Below, piece after piece: positions 44,562-57,700 of a stretch of DNA of 64,000 nucleotides. Each line of letters opens with the position of its first letter. Positions within the stretch are counted from its first letter, which is position 1. The notes under the pieces were generated by a model. It was not told where the DNA came from, ran no database searches, and saw only the letters and a program-made list of their open reading frames with translations. The DNA is from Ornithodoros turicata (Eukaryota; Arthropoda; Arachnida; Ixodida; Argasidae): positions 15,649,511 to 15,713,510 of the forward strand of contig NC_088210.1 in NCBI RefSeq assembly GCF_037126465.1, in the 5' to 3' direction. Position numbers and translations under genes: made by a program.

Positions 44562-44788
44562 GGCTTCACCATTTGAAAGTTGGCTTCACCTCATTATCGA
44601 AAGGGATTCGGGGAGGGAAGCCAAGCTGCCACAGCCGCACTAACCTAACCTAACCTAACCTATCACCAAACTAACCTAAGGCATTATAAACTGGTCGGTT
44701 TAGTTTTAGCTTAGTTTAGTGCGGCTGTGGCAGCTTGCCTTGCCCTGTTTCTATAATGAGGTGAAGCCAACTTTCAAATGATGACGCC
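44562..44788. mobile_element. MITE with TA flanks and TTAGG core
   Basis: Inverted arms: left GGCTTCACCATTTGAAAGTT, right ending AACTTTCAAATGATGACGCC, each bordered by TA. Inner arms AAGCTGCCACAGCCGCAC and GTGCGGCTGTGGCAGCTT. The loop holds CTAACCTAACCTAACCTAAC. A solo arm is at 18727. Confidence 0.8.
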
Positions 44789-45637
44789 TACAAAAGGAAT
44801 GACCAAGGTACTACAAATATGAGAACACCATACGACAGCAACGACTTCAATAGTTCATGAACTTCTTTCCACCGCGAACCATTTTTGCTGGGCAAAACAT
44901 TTGCATGCCCAAAACGGGGCATTACAACATAGAGAGCACGTTGAGATTTGTTCTGAGAAAACATCAGCGAAATTTTGTTGGGTTACAGATTTCGACCATG
45001 GAGATATGTAACCAAACGTCAAACACATTTTGTAATCACATATTTAAACATCGAACAACATCTGCAATCGATCTGCAACCACGCTGGTTGAAATAGATGT
45101 ATTCGCACCTGCGTGGATATTGAATGTGTCCGCACATGCGTGGTCGCTGCATTCGTAGGAAAACATCAGCATGACGAGGATGTCATGTTACAAATGTTTT
45201 CGCTCTTCAGCGTACAAACTTTTTCAGGAACATCGTCATCCACAGTTGTCCAATAACAGTAGGTTAAAGACACAGCAATGCTAGAGATAGCACACTTCGA
45301 CTCCATTCCAGATTCACTGCGTGCTCTGAATTGTGGCTCCCCCTGGGGGACGTCGGCGGAGTCTAATTCATGTTTGCGGATGACACGCGGACACACGTGC
45401 ACGCCGTAGAGGAGCATGGTCTTAACCGCGTCTCATACGCGCAGATTTCAAAGCGTTAGATTTCTACCCGCAAACCGAGATATTCGCGGATGTCAGTGCT
45501 GATTAGAGGACATAACCGCATCTGCGTACATCTGTTGGAAATGCCATTTTCACGGGCCTTTTACCTCCTACAATTTACAGTTCGTTTCTGTCGGTCATAG
45601 GTGACACACTGTCGTGTACCCATGATCCGCATCCATC
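44789..45637. promoter_or_regulatory. Upstream region of the myosin gene
   Basis: No recognisable TATA box or repeat. It presumably holds the promoter and 5'UTR unless untranslated exons lie further upstream. Confidence 0.3.
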
Positions 45638-45772
45638 ATGTTTCCGTGGAAGAAAGCGAAAGAAAAGGAGAAAGATGATAAAGGGAAGAGAAGAGAGGAG
45701 AAAAAGGCCCAGGGCAAGTCAGCTGGGTCTGACACTCGCCGAAGGAACCTCGTAATTTCTGCTCCGATTCAG
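45638..45772 (+). CDS. Myo18: Myo18 exon 1: start codon and Lys/Glu-rich N-terminus
   Basis: Forty-five codons beginning MFPWKKAKEKEKDDKGKRRE, matching the charged start of Myo18A long isoforms. The exon ends at CAG followed by GCAAGT, a consensus GC-type donor. The alternative GT donor four bases downstream would shift phase and give a stop codon soon after the junction with exon 2, so the GC donor is preferred. The exon ends in phase 0, which fits exon 2. Confidence 0.72.
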
Positions 45773-48700
45773 GCAAGTGTAATTTGTTGCCTTCTCCTTT
45801 TAACTTCACGCTACCAATATTTCCTTTGCGTCGGGCCTCTTAATAGTGCAGCATAAATAGTGGATGCTTTTGACAGGTAACATCTGCACCTTGCTCTTAT
45901 TTATTGTTACCTATTTATTATCTGTCTATTGCTCTTTATTTATACATAGGGCCTTGTGTTTTTGGGTCTTATGCTTTCGGAAAACTAGGGGAGGCAAAAA
46001 TCGGATGTTATTTCAGGAACCGTAAAAAACAAGATAAAATCTGTCGATATGGCTAACAAAGCAGGTCCTCAGGTGGAAAACAGAAAGTGTGCTTCTCTCA
46101 TTGTAAATGAACATGAGATGTGAAATGTCTATTGGGAACATGCAGTGCTTGTGTTCACCAGCACCTCTGTTGGTGGCTCAATTGGCACTTTGCCAGGTTA
46201 GTATTCATGTGGGGTTTGGGGGTTTCACCCCAAGTGACAATGTACGAATCGGGGAGTAAAAAAACAGGTTTTGCAGAGTTTAACCCTAAAACACAATGCC
46301 ATATTTATGCATGCCGTTCCACCTAGAATGCTAAAATTACATTGAAGGAGCTTCCTGTCTGAAAATTATGAGGTCAACACTATCTACCCTAGGCAAGCCT
46401 TTGCAATGACTTCTGAGCACTTTTATCAGTTTTAAGTCACGAGAAACCGAATTTTCTGAATGGAACTCCAAAGTTTTCGGAGGCAACATAACATTTTTTT
46501 CATCAGAAGCAGAAAGTGCATGTTGGATTTGTAGCATTTCATTAAGATCTCGAAGTATCTTGACCGATAGTCTACTGCAAGAAGGTATGTTGCATTTCTG
46601 TGTTGAAAAAGGTCGACTCATACACACCGCCGTGGTAACTGTGGTATTTCAGATGAGTGGCTCACTGTGGTTTACCAAAATACATGTTAGGTGAAACACC
46701 CTGTGTATTATCTCATAGCCTGCTCATGCTACACCTGTCTCACATTTTTTACCTCCCATCGCTACTACCAGTACTTAGACTGTTCATGAAACTGTGCATC
46801 ATTTCAAACAGCTGTCCTGTTTTTTTTTTGTTTTTTTTTATTCAAACTACCCTACTTCTCCACTTACTGTGGAATTGTGTAGGGGAGAGGGAAATACAGC
46901 TGATACAAAAATGTCAATCACTATATCTAGCTAACAAAAACTCAGTGCTTTCTAAGTATCAGGAAGATTCAGACATAAATAAACAAAGCTTCATGGAGAA
47001 CCTGTTTCTACTGTTGGTGGCAACTAGGTCCCGTGGAAGGCCATTCCATTCTGATATGGTTCGCACGAAAAATGAATCCTTAAAGACTGACGACCGGTGG
47101 CGATACGGCTCGACCTTGCATGCGTGATCCAGCCGTTCCGAGATAAAATGGGGACTTCGCAAATAATCGTATCGGCTAACACCCGTGTATCCATAGTATA
47201 TGTCGAAAAATATGTTTGCTCAGGCATTTAAAATATCAGTGTATTGTATGACTTTTGCAGCTATGCATGAATAGCTACGTAAATGGCTCAGCATTTTCTT
47301 TTACTGAACCGGAGTCTACCATTTTTCTAAATTTTGGCTTAGTTGCACTCTGTTTAGGGTAGCACATAAAAAGTTTTATTAGTTGATGTTTTTGGATAAC
47401 TGCTTACATCTTGTTATATTTTTATTCAAAGTTCATCGTACATGGGTAGACACTTGTATGATCAGGTTTTACATTCTTTCCAAACCAGGGGGGTTAAAAT
47501 CATGTTTTATGTTGGAAGCTGAGTAAAATCTGGTGGTACGATTTGAAAGAGTCAGTTCAACTTTGTGTGGAAGAGACAGAGAGAGAGAAAAAAATCTGAG
47601 AAGAACAGCACACCAAAACTGGAACAGGCAGTGACAAGACAAGTTCTCATGTTTTTACCGGGTCCAATCAGAAGTGACAGCGATTACAGTTGGCAGTAAA
47701 AACAGGTTTCACCAGGTCAATGCCAATGATGTCAGGCCTCAACTTCTTCTAAGCATGTAGCGAAGGGTTGTGCACATTTTCCGACCACCTCACATCGAAC
47801 CACGAGCTACACTACGGTGGCGCATGGATCAGAAATTTCAGGTGTATGTCCAGTTCATTGCATCACAATAAAACACTGCGTAATACAGTAGAACCTCGTT
47901 GTAGTAACTCTGCTTTTAGTAAAACTCTGCTAGAGAACTGTGGTCCTGACTGAATTCCTATAGACCCAACGGTTTAATTTTCTGATATAGTAAACAGAGA
48001 AATTCCAGGATGCCGCTTATAGTAAAGAACAGACACTCAGAATGTGGGTTTTGGTGGGTCGGATCCCACCATCTTGTCATGTCGATGTCGCTGGGGATGT
48101 TGTTTGCCACATGTGTATTATTATTATTATTATTTTGTGTGTGTGTGTCGCTGTGGAAAGGGAACAGCCAATAGCGTCCATCCACTTGATGTGAGGCGGA
48201 AGTGCATAGCGGGTAACAGCTGCATGGGTGAGGTAGTTCTTAGTTTCTTCCCAATTTTGTGCACTTTTTCTCGCACCATTTCTGCTGATGTGAACGAGGG
48301 ACACTATGCACATACGACAAGCCTGGAGAACTTTTATGCGATGTATACAAAGTCTACGGCACGGCAGGCTTCAATTACGTAATTTTTTTAAACCTTTATA
48401 AAGCATTTTCCTAACACTGCAGAGTTCCTATTTGCACATAGCACCGTAATAAATATCTCAATGACTTGTCCTACTCCACTGATGACTCCTTTAAAACTAC
48501 ACCTGATGTAATAAAGCTCCTGACATAGTAAAATTATCCATGAGTCCCAGCCAGTTTACTATAAACAGGTCCTACTACATCCTCATGGCTCTGCAGTGTC
48601 TCATGTGCCTATTTGTTTTCACTGTGCAGACCCAGTTTGGCAGTAGTTTGACTTCACCGATAGCGGAAGAACATGTCGCAGGCGGGAGCAACTCCCAAGC

Positions 48701-51700
48701 TTCTTCTCACGAACAGGGCGTCACTGCACCTTTCAATGGTGTCACCAAAAAGCCACCACCCGTTCCACCCAAGAAGTTCGGCGTGGCCAGGACCCTCAGT
48801 GCACCCAAGAGCAAGCCTCCCGAGAGGCCGACGCCGCGGTCTGCTACGCTTATGGTGCAGTCGTCATCGAGAAGTCCCTCGGGAAAGGTCCAGGAAGAAA
48901 AGAAACGAGCCAAGCTGAACCTGGTGCTTCCGAGTGTCAAGACAGACGCGCACTGCCTACCGCCGCGTGTACTCACCGTGGTGCGGCAGCCCACTGGGGA
49001 TTTTGGGTGAGGGTTATTTATTTTATTTATTTATTATTTTATTTATGTACTTATTTAAGGTTCAACAAAGGTCAAGAGACATTTCACCCTATTCAACCTG
49101 TACCCATTGTGTTTTCTTTGTTAGTAAAGTGCTTCCCGTCTTTCCGGCCGTGTAAGGCGGAAGGTACAGCTCGCATCAGAGTTAAGTTGAACGTCATTCC
49201 GGCATGCGGACCCTGGTGGTGCTTAGCAGAAATAACTTAAGGCGCTAATTAAGGCGGAGGGGCGAAGGGGGAGACCCTCGCTACGAAGGCATTTCTTTCC
49301 TGCTAGGTGCGGCCAGGGTGGCTCTCTTCCCTGATTCGCATGCCGAAGCTGGAGTTGTTCAAGTTAACTTTGACGCGAGCCGTACTAGGATTAGGAGTAT
49401 GTACTCAGGTTCTTCGAGCACCAAAGCAAATAAGGGTATATTCAGCTTGAATTCTGAATCACGTATGGAATTTTATAGTTCTGAAACTGTGCCGGTAGCC
49501 TGAAAGGCTCAGTCCGGTTCAGGTTGTTATATTGATAAGGTGCACCAGCTTGACATGCGATGTGAAAACAACATTAAAGTTGGGCATTTCAGTATCTGTA
49601 CTGGCGTCATCACTGCTGCATAAAGAAAACACTGTCCAGGTCCTGTCAAAGAACCAAACGAGATCAGGAATCCTTTTAAAATCGTCGTTCATGTGCTGAT
49701 TATGATGTCCATGTGGGCATTGAAATGTCAAAATATCATCAAAATCTTCAACAACAGAAGCTATACAGCAAGTGCTGCTTCATACGAAGATCCATGTTCA
49801 CGTAGGATGTACATACAGTAAGCTCTCGTTATAACACACTTTTTAAAACTTTATCACTTTATTTGAAGCCTCGTGGTGTCGCGACCAAAATGCATCTCTT
49901 TCAAACACCTGACTGTGCTTAGTGCGAAGAGCGAGCTGGTAAAAGCCTCTTCAGCAAATACGTATTGCACCTTACGTCTAAGCCTAAATAAGCCTTACGT
50001 CTTTCCCTTTCTCTCGTAGTTCATGTCAGTTAAGATGCTGCAAAGGTGCTAGCCCCAACATATGTTTCTTTACTTACAGGAATTCATTCTAAGGTGTTTC
50101 AGAGGGTACTGTAGCTGTTTTTGTAGGACTTCAGCTTTTATTGAATTGCTGCTTATATTGAAGTTTTACTATTCCGGTTGACTTTGTTATAACAAGGTTT
50201 TACGAGGCGTATGCGTATATGGTTATATAGTTCAGTTATAGAACTATTCACTTCGTTCCTAAAATGACTGTTTTCACAACAACAGAAATTGCTGTAACAT
50301 GTAAGGATAATACCTTTTGGGAGAAGAGCAATACGCTACGGAAGTAGGTCAGCGGTCCGGCACAGCTCCCTAGTTTCCCGCTCTCCCCCATTGTCCGTGG
50401 GGTGATATCGTTCGTCCCTCTCCCAAATAAGGGGGTAGCACTTCGAGGCTAGGCGCTCGTGGGCCCTTCTCTGAACCCAAGCGGAGTACCATGCCAGTCT
50501 ACGAATACACACCCTCTTATAGATACTTCTTCCTGTGTGTTTTCCCAAACTTTACCGTCTCTAATGTGCAGAGACAAACGATCGTAACTTGTACAGTGCT
50601 GGACAAACGTTTCCAGAACGTACTCCTCAGCACTCCAACCGCAGAGTGACACGCTAGCTGCGAATGCTATTGTACGGACTTGCAAACAGGTGACTGGTTT
50701 GCCTAGGCACGTCTGTAAGTCCATACAGTTCCATTCGCTGCTAGCGTGTCACTCTGAGGAAAGAATGCACCGGAGCGTGTTCCGTAAACTTTTGTCCAGC
50801 ACTGTACATTTCACCTGCTGCACAGTCCCTTGTGGGCTATGAGTAAGCATATAGCGCAGTAACCCGTATAGCAGTAACCCGTATAGCAGTGACCCGTATA
50901 ACAGTAACCCGAAAAACAGTAACCCGTATAACAGCAACCTGTATAGCGGCAACCCGTATAACGGCAGCCCGTATAACAGCAGCCCGTATAGCACAGACAG
51001 TTTGCAACACATTTGGCATTGCTTGCAGATTTTCCTTGAGACGTTCTGCCCTGTCTGATGGCATACCAGGCAGCGACGTGCGGCCGAAAACCATCATGTT
51101 TGCAGAGCCGAGCACAGTTGCCAGCTCGGTGTCGACGGGGCTCCTACCCGGCGACCGCCTGCTCGAAGTGAATGGTGTTAGTGTGGAGGACATGTCGAGA
51201 GAAGGAGTCATTGACCTGGTGAGGGCGTCTGGGGACAAAGTCGCACTCAAGGTCCAGCCACTGCCAGAACTGTGCGAGATTGTTTCGAGAGTGGCGCAAG
51301 GTTCCTCTGTGACAGGGTTCTCGCGTACGCTGTCTCGTGTGAGCAGCCGCCGTTGCAAGGTGCTTGGGGTGAGTATCGAAGCATGTCGTCTGCCAGATCA
51401 TGTAGCCAAACAAATTGTAGTTCTGCTTAGTATGTGTCGGGGATGGGCAGTATTTAGAGGGACTGCCGCATCTGTCCCGATCGATCGATTTCAAAACTAT
51501 AGTACTGTCGTACTCCTTTATCACTGACAATAAAAATGACAAAAAAAAAAACTGACACCAAAAATACAACTGGAATTAGTGGAGTAGTTTCTGTGCAATT
51601 TGATGTAATGTGTGGCAAGAGCGTACGTAGGATTCTTCGTTTTGGATTTAAACCCGATTTTTCACGACGGTACCCTCCGAACAAATTTTCAAGAATTCAG

Positions 51701-54700
51701 GGAAAACCCGATATCATCCGGAATCCTTGCGGTCCTTCAACTTTTTCCTCGGTAAACCGTCGGTTCTCTGAAAAGTTAACCATAATATCAGCAAAGAGAG
51801 CTATTTGTGACAACCTATTTGTCCTCCTGTTATGATTCCCTCCTGCGGGAATCAAAGACGAGCTTTTGTGGAGCTCTAGCAAGTGCGTGAACACCGCTGT
51901 CAGTCACTGCCCCCGTTCTGAGCAGAAATATAAAGATACTTGATGAAAGATGGAAGTCACTGAAAAGGTTAGCCAGCTGTAGGACTCGAACCCACATCTT
52001 CTGGATTGCCGGTTCACACTTTCCCAGTGACTTCCAAGGGTGCCTAAAGATTCTTGTTTGTCATCCCTGTGTCACAGCAATGGCTTGTTTCACATGCCTT
52101 TCATTTCACCCTAAATTTCCCCGGTGACGCATAAAACAGAGGTCATGGCGCCCGATTTCTCCCTCCCGAATTTAAAAAAATCATAAAACCCGAAAACGGA
52201 TAACCCTAAGCATACGCCAGATGTCGAGAGTGTGCCCGAATTCCGCCTGAAACCTGATTCGCGTTTGAATTCTACCGGTGTTTGTGACGCACACTGTCCG
52301 CTAAAAAAATGAAGCACATGCCATGTTTAGTTCTGCAGAATAGCTTCTTTTATTACAGGCAAAAACGGACGAGGAAATTGCAGCAGAGCGCCAGTGGATA
52401 AAGTCTGTCAAGGTGTGGGTGATGTTCGATGGAGGCTATGCTAGTGCATCGCTAGTGAAGTCTGATTCGAAACCACTGGAAGGCAAGGTTAAGGTCAGGT
52501 TGGATGCTTCCGGCGAAATAGTTGAAGTTGATGAAGAAGATGTGGAAAAGGTGAGCTCACTCATGAATTTCTGCCCAAACACGTGCTGTACCATGAAAAA
52601 TTCGTTACCATATTTCATGGGAGCCCGGGCAATGCCCTAGATCATTTGAAGAAACTTGGAAAAACATTTCATTCAATCTAATTTTCATCCAGTTATTTAT
52701 GATTGGCCACAAATTGGCTGCATAATACCCATAACGCTTCAGTTTTATGTATGTTTCAGTTATAGGTTTTCTTTTTTGTAGATCTGCTTTGTTGTTCTTG
52801 CGTCATTTGATCCGCAACATTTCTGGTCCCGCTTTTCTTGCAGGCGAACCCTCCTCATCTTGACTTTGTTGAAGACCTGTCCCAACTTCGGCATCTGAAC
52901 GAAGCCAGTGTACTGCACGTACTGCGCAGCCGTTTTTCCGCCAACCTCACTCACACATACGCTGGCTCGGACATGGTCGTCTTCAATTCGCTGCAACCTC
53001 TTGCCATATACTCTGAAAAGGTGCATATATTTTTAATTTTAAAATTTGTTTTGATTTATTTACAAACACACTAAATACACAGCTACATCTGGCGGTACAT
53101 GGAGGGGACACTTCCTGCTAAAGTCTCCTCCCTAGTAAGAACATAAGTGATGCTACGAACATGAGCATTCATACATTCGCTGACTGATATTTCTGACTTA
53201 AAGGAGCCACAAAACCAGTCCGAATTATTGAGCAGTCTAAATTTTTAGACAAAGGCTTACATCTGCAACGTTTCAAAAAAAGCTTTCTTTGAGCGCACAC
53301 ACTGGCTTAAAATAACTGTCGACACAAGTTTGATTCGCCACACGGACGTACGGATACGGTAAAGTATCGTGGCGAATTTCTGCTAGCATAGCCTTGTCGT
53401 GATACATCTCAGAGGGCGTGGTCACATCCGTAAGGATTGTCGCAGTTGGCGGGGACGCAGCAGCAACATCTTCATCGCTATCACTGTCGTCTGAATTGTC
53501 TGAGCCCTTCTGCTACTAAGCTTCGCCTTTGTGCACGCAGGTCAACACGCTTCCTTTCGTAGTGCGGTACGAAATATCGGGTCTCAAAATGCACTGCATG
53601 CACTGTATCAGCTTTTAGCTCTTGGAAGACAAGCAGTCAGACAAAAAAAAAAAAAAGCTTGGAGCGAAATGAGAACGACAAACCAGGCAGTCCTTCCAGA
53701 ACCCTGTCCGAAATATTGGAAGCGGAAATACATTGTCTGTATGGGTCGTTTTTCTGTACCAAGTGTCTTGTTAGAAAAATTTGAAAATTCGAATTTTTTG
53801 AGTCAGAAATATCGGTCGGTGACTGTATTAATGTATAACAAGATTTACAAAATATAATAGAAACATTCCAATGGGTATCAGCTCTTGTTCAGACTATATC
53901 AAATACACTAAAAATAGTATGTGAATAGAAGCTAGCAACAGTAGTAGTTAAATGATTAAATCACAAACCAGTGGCAATTAAAAAGCATTTGACCTTTCTT
54001 TTAAATACAATAGATCAAGTAGAAATACCCAAAATATTCAGTATCTGGTGTAGAATGAAAATATCATAAAGGTTAGAAGAAATAGGAGCATATTAGTCAG
54101 ACTACACTGTATTCCACTAAAGCACACATTTGCAGGTATTTGGTAGAACGAAAAAAAAAAAAAATTAAACATTGAAATTTTTTTTGAAGACATAAGAGCA
54201 GAGATTTTATGCAGTGTTCCGAAATACCAAGTATGAGCTGTGTTTTACAGAACCTAGCCATTGCTTATCTATTTATATCCCAAAGACCCTAAATGCCCCA
54301 ATAATTTTAGAAGAGCTGTGAAGATAGTTTATTTGAACAATGAGGCCTTTGGTTATTAGTAACCTATGTATAATCACTAAACATTTTTTGTTCAGTGAAT
54401 CAACCAACAAAACAACTGTTTGCTTTCGGTAACATATACCAGTACAATAAAAAAATAAAAAGCAATGCCAAAGTCCTATTAACTGTGACTACACAGAGGG
54501 AAGGTAAAACGGGTAGGAACACTTTATTACAATTAACATGAACAAGACCTTCGTGCAGGGCATGAACAAGATTTTCGTCACTTTATTAGCTTATAGCGCA
54601 ATAATACCTGAGGGAAACCAGTATTGAAAAAAGAAACGTGGTATTTAGAAGGCAACAGTCATTTACTGTGGATTTATACGGGCATTCCACCCTTTATGAA

Positions 54701-57700
54701 TTGCAAGCTCATAGTCATCACTAGAGCGCAGATTTTCATGCAAATGCATGTTTTGTTCTCTATGTGGTTTGGTATCTGGACCATGAAAAAACGCTTTTGG
54801 TTTTTCTTTCGGACCGATCAGAAGGGTTCTATGATGCATATAAATGCATATTTTGCATGTAAGTGCAAAATATGCATGAAAAGTGCATATTTTGCCATAT
54901 TGTCAGGGGCGAGAGCTTGTTTCTTCATTTTTCATGGGTGGTTTTGCTGTTTTTGGGACAGCGTTGGGTCGTCTTTTGCAAAAAATTCCAGTCAAAATCT
55001 AATATTTTTCATGCTTCTGTGGGGTGAGGTACAGTTGTTCGCCCTTACCCTGGCTGCTCCATTCTCCACCGTGTGCATGGCCGATGGGCAGTACTTCACA
55101 GTTTGCCATATTACCGTTACGTAGACGGGCGGCGTTCACATTTTAATTGGCGTAGTGCAGTGCCGAACGCTAAGACGAGGCGAAAAAAGCCTGAGCATGG
55201 GAAACGCGAAAAACAAGAACATGCATGTGTTGCACATGTTCAGCCTTGTTTTGTCATGGGTTTCATCCATACATTGCTACCTGCATTGACAATATTGTAT
55301 CAATAACAAATGCAAAGCCTTCAGGTCAATGATTGCATTAGTGCATATTTATCCGCGCTCTAGTCATGACAGTACACCTGCGCAGTGCACGAGGCGGGTT
55401 TTTCCACTATGTTTTTTCCTTCCAGGTGATGCGCTTGTTTAAAAGCTGCCGGCCAGATGATCTACCGCCGCACATATTCGCGGTGGCTCAATCTGCCTAC
55501 GCGTCACTCCTTGCCACACGTCGAGATCAGTCCATTGTGCTCTTGGGGCGTAGTGGAAGCGGCAAATCGTGCAATGCAAAGCAAGTAGTGCAGCACTTGT
55601 GCACTACAACTGGAGGTGCTAACAGCACAGCTTTTGCAGGTAGGCCAAACTTTCATAGCTTTTAGTTGCAACGAATTCAGGTACACCTAAGGAGTAATTT
55701 ACAAGCCCATTTGGAAAATTGGGTCTCACTTCAGTCTTTTTTTAATTTATTTTTATCATTGTGTACAATAAATGCGAAAGGAAATAAATCCATGTATTTT
55801 TTTGTTCTTTTTCACATTTTGGGGGTTCTTTTTCACATTACTTTCAAACTAGGCACATTAAACTGCCTCTGTGTATTGAATATGAATAGAGTGTATATTT
55901 TTAGGGTTAGGCCCGACTACTACAGATTATCCCCCCAGATATGAACTTGCAAGTCTGAATAACGCGAGGAAATATTTTGTGTAAATTTGTTGCATCCCAT
56001 TCCCGCAGGGCTATATCGCATGCTGTTCAGCAGCTCACATGGCTTCTGTAACGAGAAACACGAAGAATCTGGATGGATTCAGAGTGTTCTTTCATGTATG
56101 AAGGGCAATGTTACGTGTGAAGAAGACATTTGAATCTAACAGAGTTGCACAGCTGAAATTTCTTGTATACCGTATTTTCTCGAATCTAAGCCGACCCCCG
56201 AGTTTAGGGTTTCACGTTGTTGCTTACAGAGAAGCTTAGTGCAACATCGGTACTGCTGGAGTCCTTTGGCAATTGTCGGACGGCAGCAAACACAAATGCT
56301 TCTCGCTTCACTCAACTCTTTTCCTTTGACTTTGACCACTCTGGCCAGATGGTCTCCTCATCTGTGCAGGTACATAACACCCTTCTTGGTATTGTCCCAT
56401 TCTCCCATTAGTAAGCAGCAAGAATAACCGTAGTAACACACCCAGTTGTTTGTTATTGAAGACGTTCATGCTGGAACGTTCAAGAGTATCAAGAAGACCT
56501 GACGGAGAGCCAAATTTCCACATCTTCTACTACATGCTGGCAGGCATGAGTGACCCTCTGAGGTATTCTGGCTTTCCTTTACTTGCTCTTGAGCTTTATA
56601 AGACTGTTGTTTGTAGCCTTTTGGGATATGCGCGCCATGTGCAAAGAACTTGTACAGCCGTTGCCTTATAATTCAGTAGCATGCCTCACATGTTGCCAGT
56701 GGTGTCGGAAGTCCCTCACCACAGGGGAGGAAGAGACAAAGTTTGGAGGTTTGGTGCAGAAGAATGATATATGCTATACAGTGTGGAATGACTCTACAGC
56801 TTCCATTTATGTTTAGTCTTCCTCTATGTGAATAGTAGAAATAGTTGGAGGAAAAGCGAGTGCAAAATTGACAACACAGGGACGGACGGACACGGACTAG
56901 CGCTCACTACCAACAACTTAATTGCAGACAAATACCACAGCTTAAATAAAACCGGAAATGACACACTCCGGAATTCCTTTCCAAACTTGCTTCACTACGT
57001 GCACTGGGGCTGGGGTATTGAGTACTAGCCCATGTCCGTCCGTCCGTCCGTCCGTCCGTTCTCTTGTGTTGTCAATTTTGCACTCGTTTTTCCTCTAAGT
57101 ACGTGTGTACCAACGTGAACGAGAACAGTTCTGCATAATAGAAATAGTAGGTGTGTGTGGTAATATTCCAGTTCTCGAATTCAAATCAAATATCAAACGC
57201 TCGAACTATTTTATCTGCGAATCGAATATCCAATATTCAGTTCGGCGAATGTCTGACTCCTCCCCGAATATGAACGACACCACCCCAAAAATGGGCTTCA
57301 CCTGTTGCTTCCATGCATGATGTGAAGCCTGCTTTACAAAATTTGCTGTCCTGCAGTGCCAGCACAGGCGGGACGGTGTTTCGTTTAAGAAAACGTCATC
57401 CAAAGTTTATTGTGTATGCATCGTCTGAGGAAGTGGTGGCCCCCCTCCCACATGCACTTTAGTGGTGCCAATGGGGGACTTTTATTTGATGTCTGGGAAG
57501 TTGTCTTCACAAAGTTAGGGTTCTTGAATAACGACTGCAGCCCATGAACAAAAAGGGTGCCTTATAAAGACTCCATAGTCTTTAGATTTCAGCAACGCAA
57601 TTTCCCTGCGCAAGACATACACACTGTGGGCACAAGACCATAGCTTGTGCAGTACTCTATCTAGTCTAGCTGGTGGCTAAGTAGTACCAGGCACCATAGA

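Larger units (their letters stand above)
45773..48629 (+). other. Myo18 intron 1 (GC-AG)
   Basis: Starts GCAAGT and ends TTTTCACTGTGCAG. Holds the LINE relic at 46959-47162 and a pogo-like element that ends about 50 bases before exon 2. An unrecognised exon within it cannot be excluded. Confidence 0.65.
49007..51028 (+). other. Myo18 intron 2
   Basis: GTGAGG to TTGCTTGCAG, 2022 bases. Contains a TTTA-rich start, two DNA-transposon relics and the 15-base minisatellite. Confidence 0.8.

Noticed and set aside
46657..47127. 156-codon plus frame
   Set aside because: Overlaps the antisense LINE reverse-transcriptase relic, which explains the sequence.
50838..50998. CRISPR-like array
   Set aside because: Units are directly adjacent with no spacers, in a eukaryotic intron. 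It is a minisatellite.
50837..51358. 173-codon minus frame antisense to the PDZ exon
   Set aside because: Shadow of the PDZ exon plus the 15-base minisatellite, whose period of three keeps all frames open.
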